16,641 nt of DNA. It comes from Bacteroidota bacterium. Lineage in GTDB: Bacteria; Bacteroidota; Bacteroidia; Bacteroidales; UBA1402. Where the stretch lies: assembly GCA_030706285.1 (NCBI GenBank), contig JAUZOU010000024.1:1-16641 (forward strand), read 5' to 3'. Within the stretch, counting starts at the first letter, position 1. Each line of letters starts with the position of its first letter. A program made the position numbers and the translations under genes. The notes below the pieces were generated by a model. That model was given only the letters and a program-made list of their open reading frames with translations. It was not told the DNA's origin and did no database searches. This document shows positions 14,483-16,641 of this stretch, one piece after another.

Positions 14483-16641
14483 ATGGAAAAAGTTAGCACG
14501 TCAGAAGTCATCGATTGGGCAAAAGATTTTTTGGCAAAATCCGAAAAAGAAATTACAAGTGATGAGCTGAAAGAACAACAGAAATACGCCATTCTGATGC
14601 AACATCCGAGCGATAAAACCTTGCTTTCAAAAATGCTGGATGAGTCGTCTCAAATCAGGGACAGCCGGAAACTGGCCAAACGCATTAAATTGTTGCTTAA
14701 GCGCTATGGGGTACCCAAATTTTTCAGTTCATCAGACGCCTTCTTACTAAAGCTGTATTCGGCTTTTGGTTACTGGTTTGATTTCATTTCGGTTCCCATA
14801 TTCAAGAAACGGCTTCGAATGGAAACCTCAAAAGTTATTATCAACGAAAAACAGTCTTTCCTGACCCGTCATTTAAGCCAACGCCGTACCCAACAGATCG
14901 GCCAGAATGTCAACCTGCTTGGTGAAGTCGTTCTGGGAGACAATGAAGCGAACCATCGGTACGAACATTATCTGGAGGCATTGAAAGACCCGCAAATCAA
15001 TTATATATCCATTAAGATATCAGGCATTTACGCGCAAATCAATCCGCTCAACTATGCGCAGAACAAAAAAGAACTATGCGTATTACTTTCAAAAATGTAT
15101 CAACAAGCCATCGATTATCCCTATACGGACGACCAAGGCATTTCCAAGCCCAAATTTGTCAATCTGGACATGGAGGAATACAAAGATGCCGAACTGACAA
15201 TCGATGTTTTCAAGACAGTCTTGAGTTTTCCTGAATTTAAACAATACAGAGCAGGCATCGTTGTTCAGGCCTACTTGCCAGATGCCTGGAATTTCCAGAC
15301 CGAATTGCTTGAGTTTGCCAAAAAGCGGGTTGCTGAAGGTGGAGCACCCATCAAGATGCGCTTGGTAAAGGGCTGTAACCTGCAGACTGAAAGCATTCTT
15401 TCCTCCCTGAAAGGTTGGGAAAATCCCATCTGGCCCAGTAAACTCGACGTGGATGCCAATTACCTGCATATTCTGGACCGTGCTCTTGAACCGGAAAACG
15501 CGAAGGCACTAAACATCGGCGTTGCTTCCCACAATTTCTTCAGTATCGGCTACGCCAACCTCCTTAGCCAAAAAATGGGTGTCGAAGAGCTGGTGACCTT
15601 CGAAATGCTGGAGGGAATGGCCAATCATTTGCCACGTGTGATGCGCAGCCTGAACAAACACATCATCCTGTACACGCCGGTAGTCAAGAACGAACATTTC
15701 CTAAACGCTATCTCCTATCTGGTCCGCCGGATGGACGAAAATACAAGCAAAGACAATTTCCTGAGTTACTCGTTCAACTTGAAATTCGGTAGCAAGCAAT
15801 GGGAATTTTTAAAAGATCAGTTCCTGAAAGCCTACGAACTGAAGGACAAAATGGAAGCCAGATCGTTCCGGACCCAAGACAGAAACAAGCTTCAGGCAGC
15901 CATCGTCACGGAAGAAGAGCTCAATGTTTTCCGGAATGAGCCGGATACCAACTTTGACCTGAAACCGAACCGGCTGTGGGCTGACAAAATTCGTGAACAA
16001 TGGAAAAAATCGAGCTCAGATGAACCGTATCAAATCCCGGTTCAGATCGGTGACAAGCAATGCACGACCGCCCATAAGAAAGCCTATTACGACAGAAGTC
16101 AGACAGAAGACGTCTGCCTCTGCGAAGTCAGCCTCTCAAGCATGGAGCAGGTCAAAGAATTGATTGACGTGGCTGAAGCAGATGCCTCCAACTGGCGTAA
16201 AACGTCACTGGATGAACGCAACCGGATCCTGCATCAGGTCGCTCTCAAGCTAGGTGCACAACGGGGCAACCTCATCGGCTGCATGTCTGCCATTACCGGA
16301 AAAACGATTGTCGAAGGCGATGTCGAGGTATCTGAAGCCATTGATTTTTGCCGTTACTATCCGATCACCATGAAACCATTTGCCGATTTGGAAACGATTA
16401 CCTGCACGCCAAAAGGGATCATTCTGGTCATCCCGCCCTGGAATTTCCCGTTGTCCATCCCTGTTGGAGGAACAGCCGCAGCCCTGGCAGGCGGGAACAC
16501 GGTCATCCTGAAACCGGCAACCGTAGCCTTCCCTGTCGCATGGGAATTTGCCAAGTGTTTCTGGGAAGCCGGCGTTCCGAAAGATGCATTGCAAGTCGTT
16601 TGTACAGACGGACGGGAACCATTGAATTTCCTGACCACTCA
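14483..16641 (+). CDS. putA: PutA: bifunctional proline dehydrogenase / P5C dehydrogenase (3' partial)
   Basis: 719 codons from ATG 14483, still open at the window edge. It oxidises proline to pyrroline-5-carboxylate with FAD, then on to glutamate with NAD. Proline dehydrogenase part, roughly residues 100-450: I-S-I-K-I-S-G-I-Y near 175, N-L-D-M-E-E-Y near 227, M-R-L-V-K-G-C-N-L near 291, G-V-A-S-H-N near 345, F-E-M-L-E-G-M-A near 373, and Y-L-V-R-R near 412, the arginine pair that binds proline carboxylate. The aldehyde dehydrogenase part begins after ~530 with P-P-W-N-F-P-L near 650 and G-G-N-T-V-I-L-K-P near 670. Its catalytic cysteine lies past the window end. There is no N-terminal ribbon-helix-helix DNA-binding domain, so it is not an autoregulating E. 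coli-type PutA. A housekeeping gene, separated from the surface genes by a strong terminator. Confidence 0.94.
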   Translation, partial: MEKVSTSEVIDWAKDFLAKSEKEITSDELKEQQKYAILMQHPSDKTLLSKMLDESSQIRDSRKLAKRIKLLLKRYGVPKFFSSSDAFLLKLYSAFGYWFDFISVPIFKKRLRMETSKVIINEKQSFLTRHLSQRRTQQIGQNVNLLGEVVLGDNEANHRYEHYLEALKDPQINYISIKISGIYAQINPLNYAQNKKELCVLLSKMYQQAIDYPYTDDQGISKPKFVNLDMEEYKDAELTIDVFKTVLSFPEFKQYRAGIVVQAYLPDAWNFQTELLEFAKKRVAEGGAPIKMRLVKGCNLQTESILSSLKGWENPIWPSKLDVDANYLHILDRALEPENAKALNIGVASHNFFSIGYANLLSQKMGVEELVTFEMLEGMANHLPRVMRSLNKHIILYTPVVKNEHFLNAISYLVRRMDENTSKDNFLSYSFNLKFGSKQWEFLKDQFLKAYELKDKMEARSFRTQDRNKLQAAIVTEEELNVFRNEPDTNFDLKPNRLWADKIREQWKKSSSDEPYQIPVQIGDKQCTTAHKKAYYDRSQTEDVCLCEVSLSSMEQVKELIDVAEADASNWRKTSLDERNRILHQVALKLGAQRGNLIGCMSAITGKTIVEGDVEVSEAIDFCRYYPITMKPFADLETITCTPKGIILVIPPWNFPLSIPVGGTAAALAGGNTVILKPATVAFPVAWEFAKCFWEAGVPKDALQVVCTDGREPLNFLTT

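Noticed and set aside
15089..15469. 126-codon antisense frame inside putA
   Set aside because: Opposite the conserved proline dehydrogenase domain; no independent support.
1..16641. Insertion sequences, CRISPR arrays, tRNA or rRNA genes
   Set aside because: No transposase frames, terminal inverted repeats with target duplications, regularly spaced repeats, or tRNA/rRNA-like sequences were seen on either strand.

Overview
The window comes from a Bacteroidota chromosome. Evidence: an intact GldM/GldL motor pair, a protein ending in a type IX secretion (T9SS) type A sorting domain, a -7-type promoter motif of the form TAnnTTTG, weak Shine-Dalgarno sequences, and a Bacteroidota/actinobacterial-style bifunctional PutA. 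Bacteroidales is the more likely order, but the sequence does not prove it. All recognised genes lie on the + strand.

Layout. (1) 2-157: C-terminal DNA-binding end of a LuxR/NarL-type regulator, cut by the window edge. (2) 170-3421: five tandem genes for small exported proteins of one diverged family (about 181-196 aa). Each has a signal peptide, an N-terminal beta strand, a single-cysteine motif near residue 140-155 (G-I-x-T/S-C-W/Y-S/T-G) and a C-terminal strand ending V-x-[FY]-T-[IL]. They look like fibre or pilin-like subunits. A hairpin with a T-tract closes this block. (3) 3530-10073: a tightly packed, probably co-transcribed set: PapD-like two-domain chaperone candidate, 897-aa outer-membrane beta-barrel with Ig-like N-terminal and transthyretin-like C-terminal domains (usher-like), a sixth cysteine-less subunit-like protein, then GldM and GldL homologues in inverted order (M before L). 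gldK and gldN are absent. (4) 10074-10587: 513-base non-coding leader rich in overlapping inverted repeats. (5) 10588-14244: 1218-aa secreted protein with three beta-trefoil-like modules, about nine FIVAR-like helical repeats and a T9SS sorting domain, followed by a strong intrinsic terminator. (6) 14483 to the right edge: putA (proline dehydrogenase / P5C dehydrogenase), incomplete at its 3' end.

How the genes may work together. Regions 1-3 read as one accessory system: a regulator, several exported structural subunits, a periplasmic chaperone, an outer-membrane pore, and a dedicated proton-driven inner-membrane motor. In known chaperone-usher pathways fibre assembly needs no inner-membrane energy source, and in known T9SS loci GldLM sits with GldK and GldN. 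A chaperone/usher-like set in one operon with its own GldLM motor is therefore the most notable feature of the window and may be an undescribed motor-driven surface-fibre or secretion system. The functional link rests on gene order and fold-level resemblance read by eye. No search or structure prediction was run.
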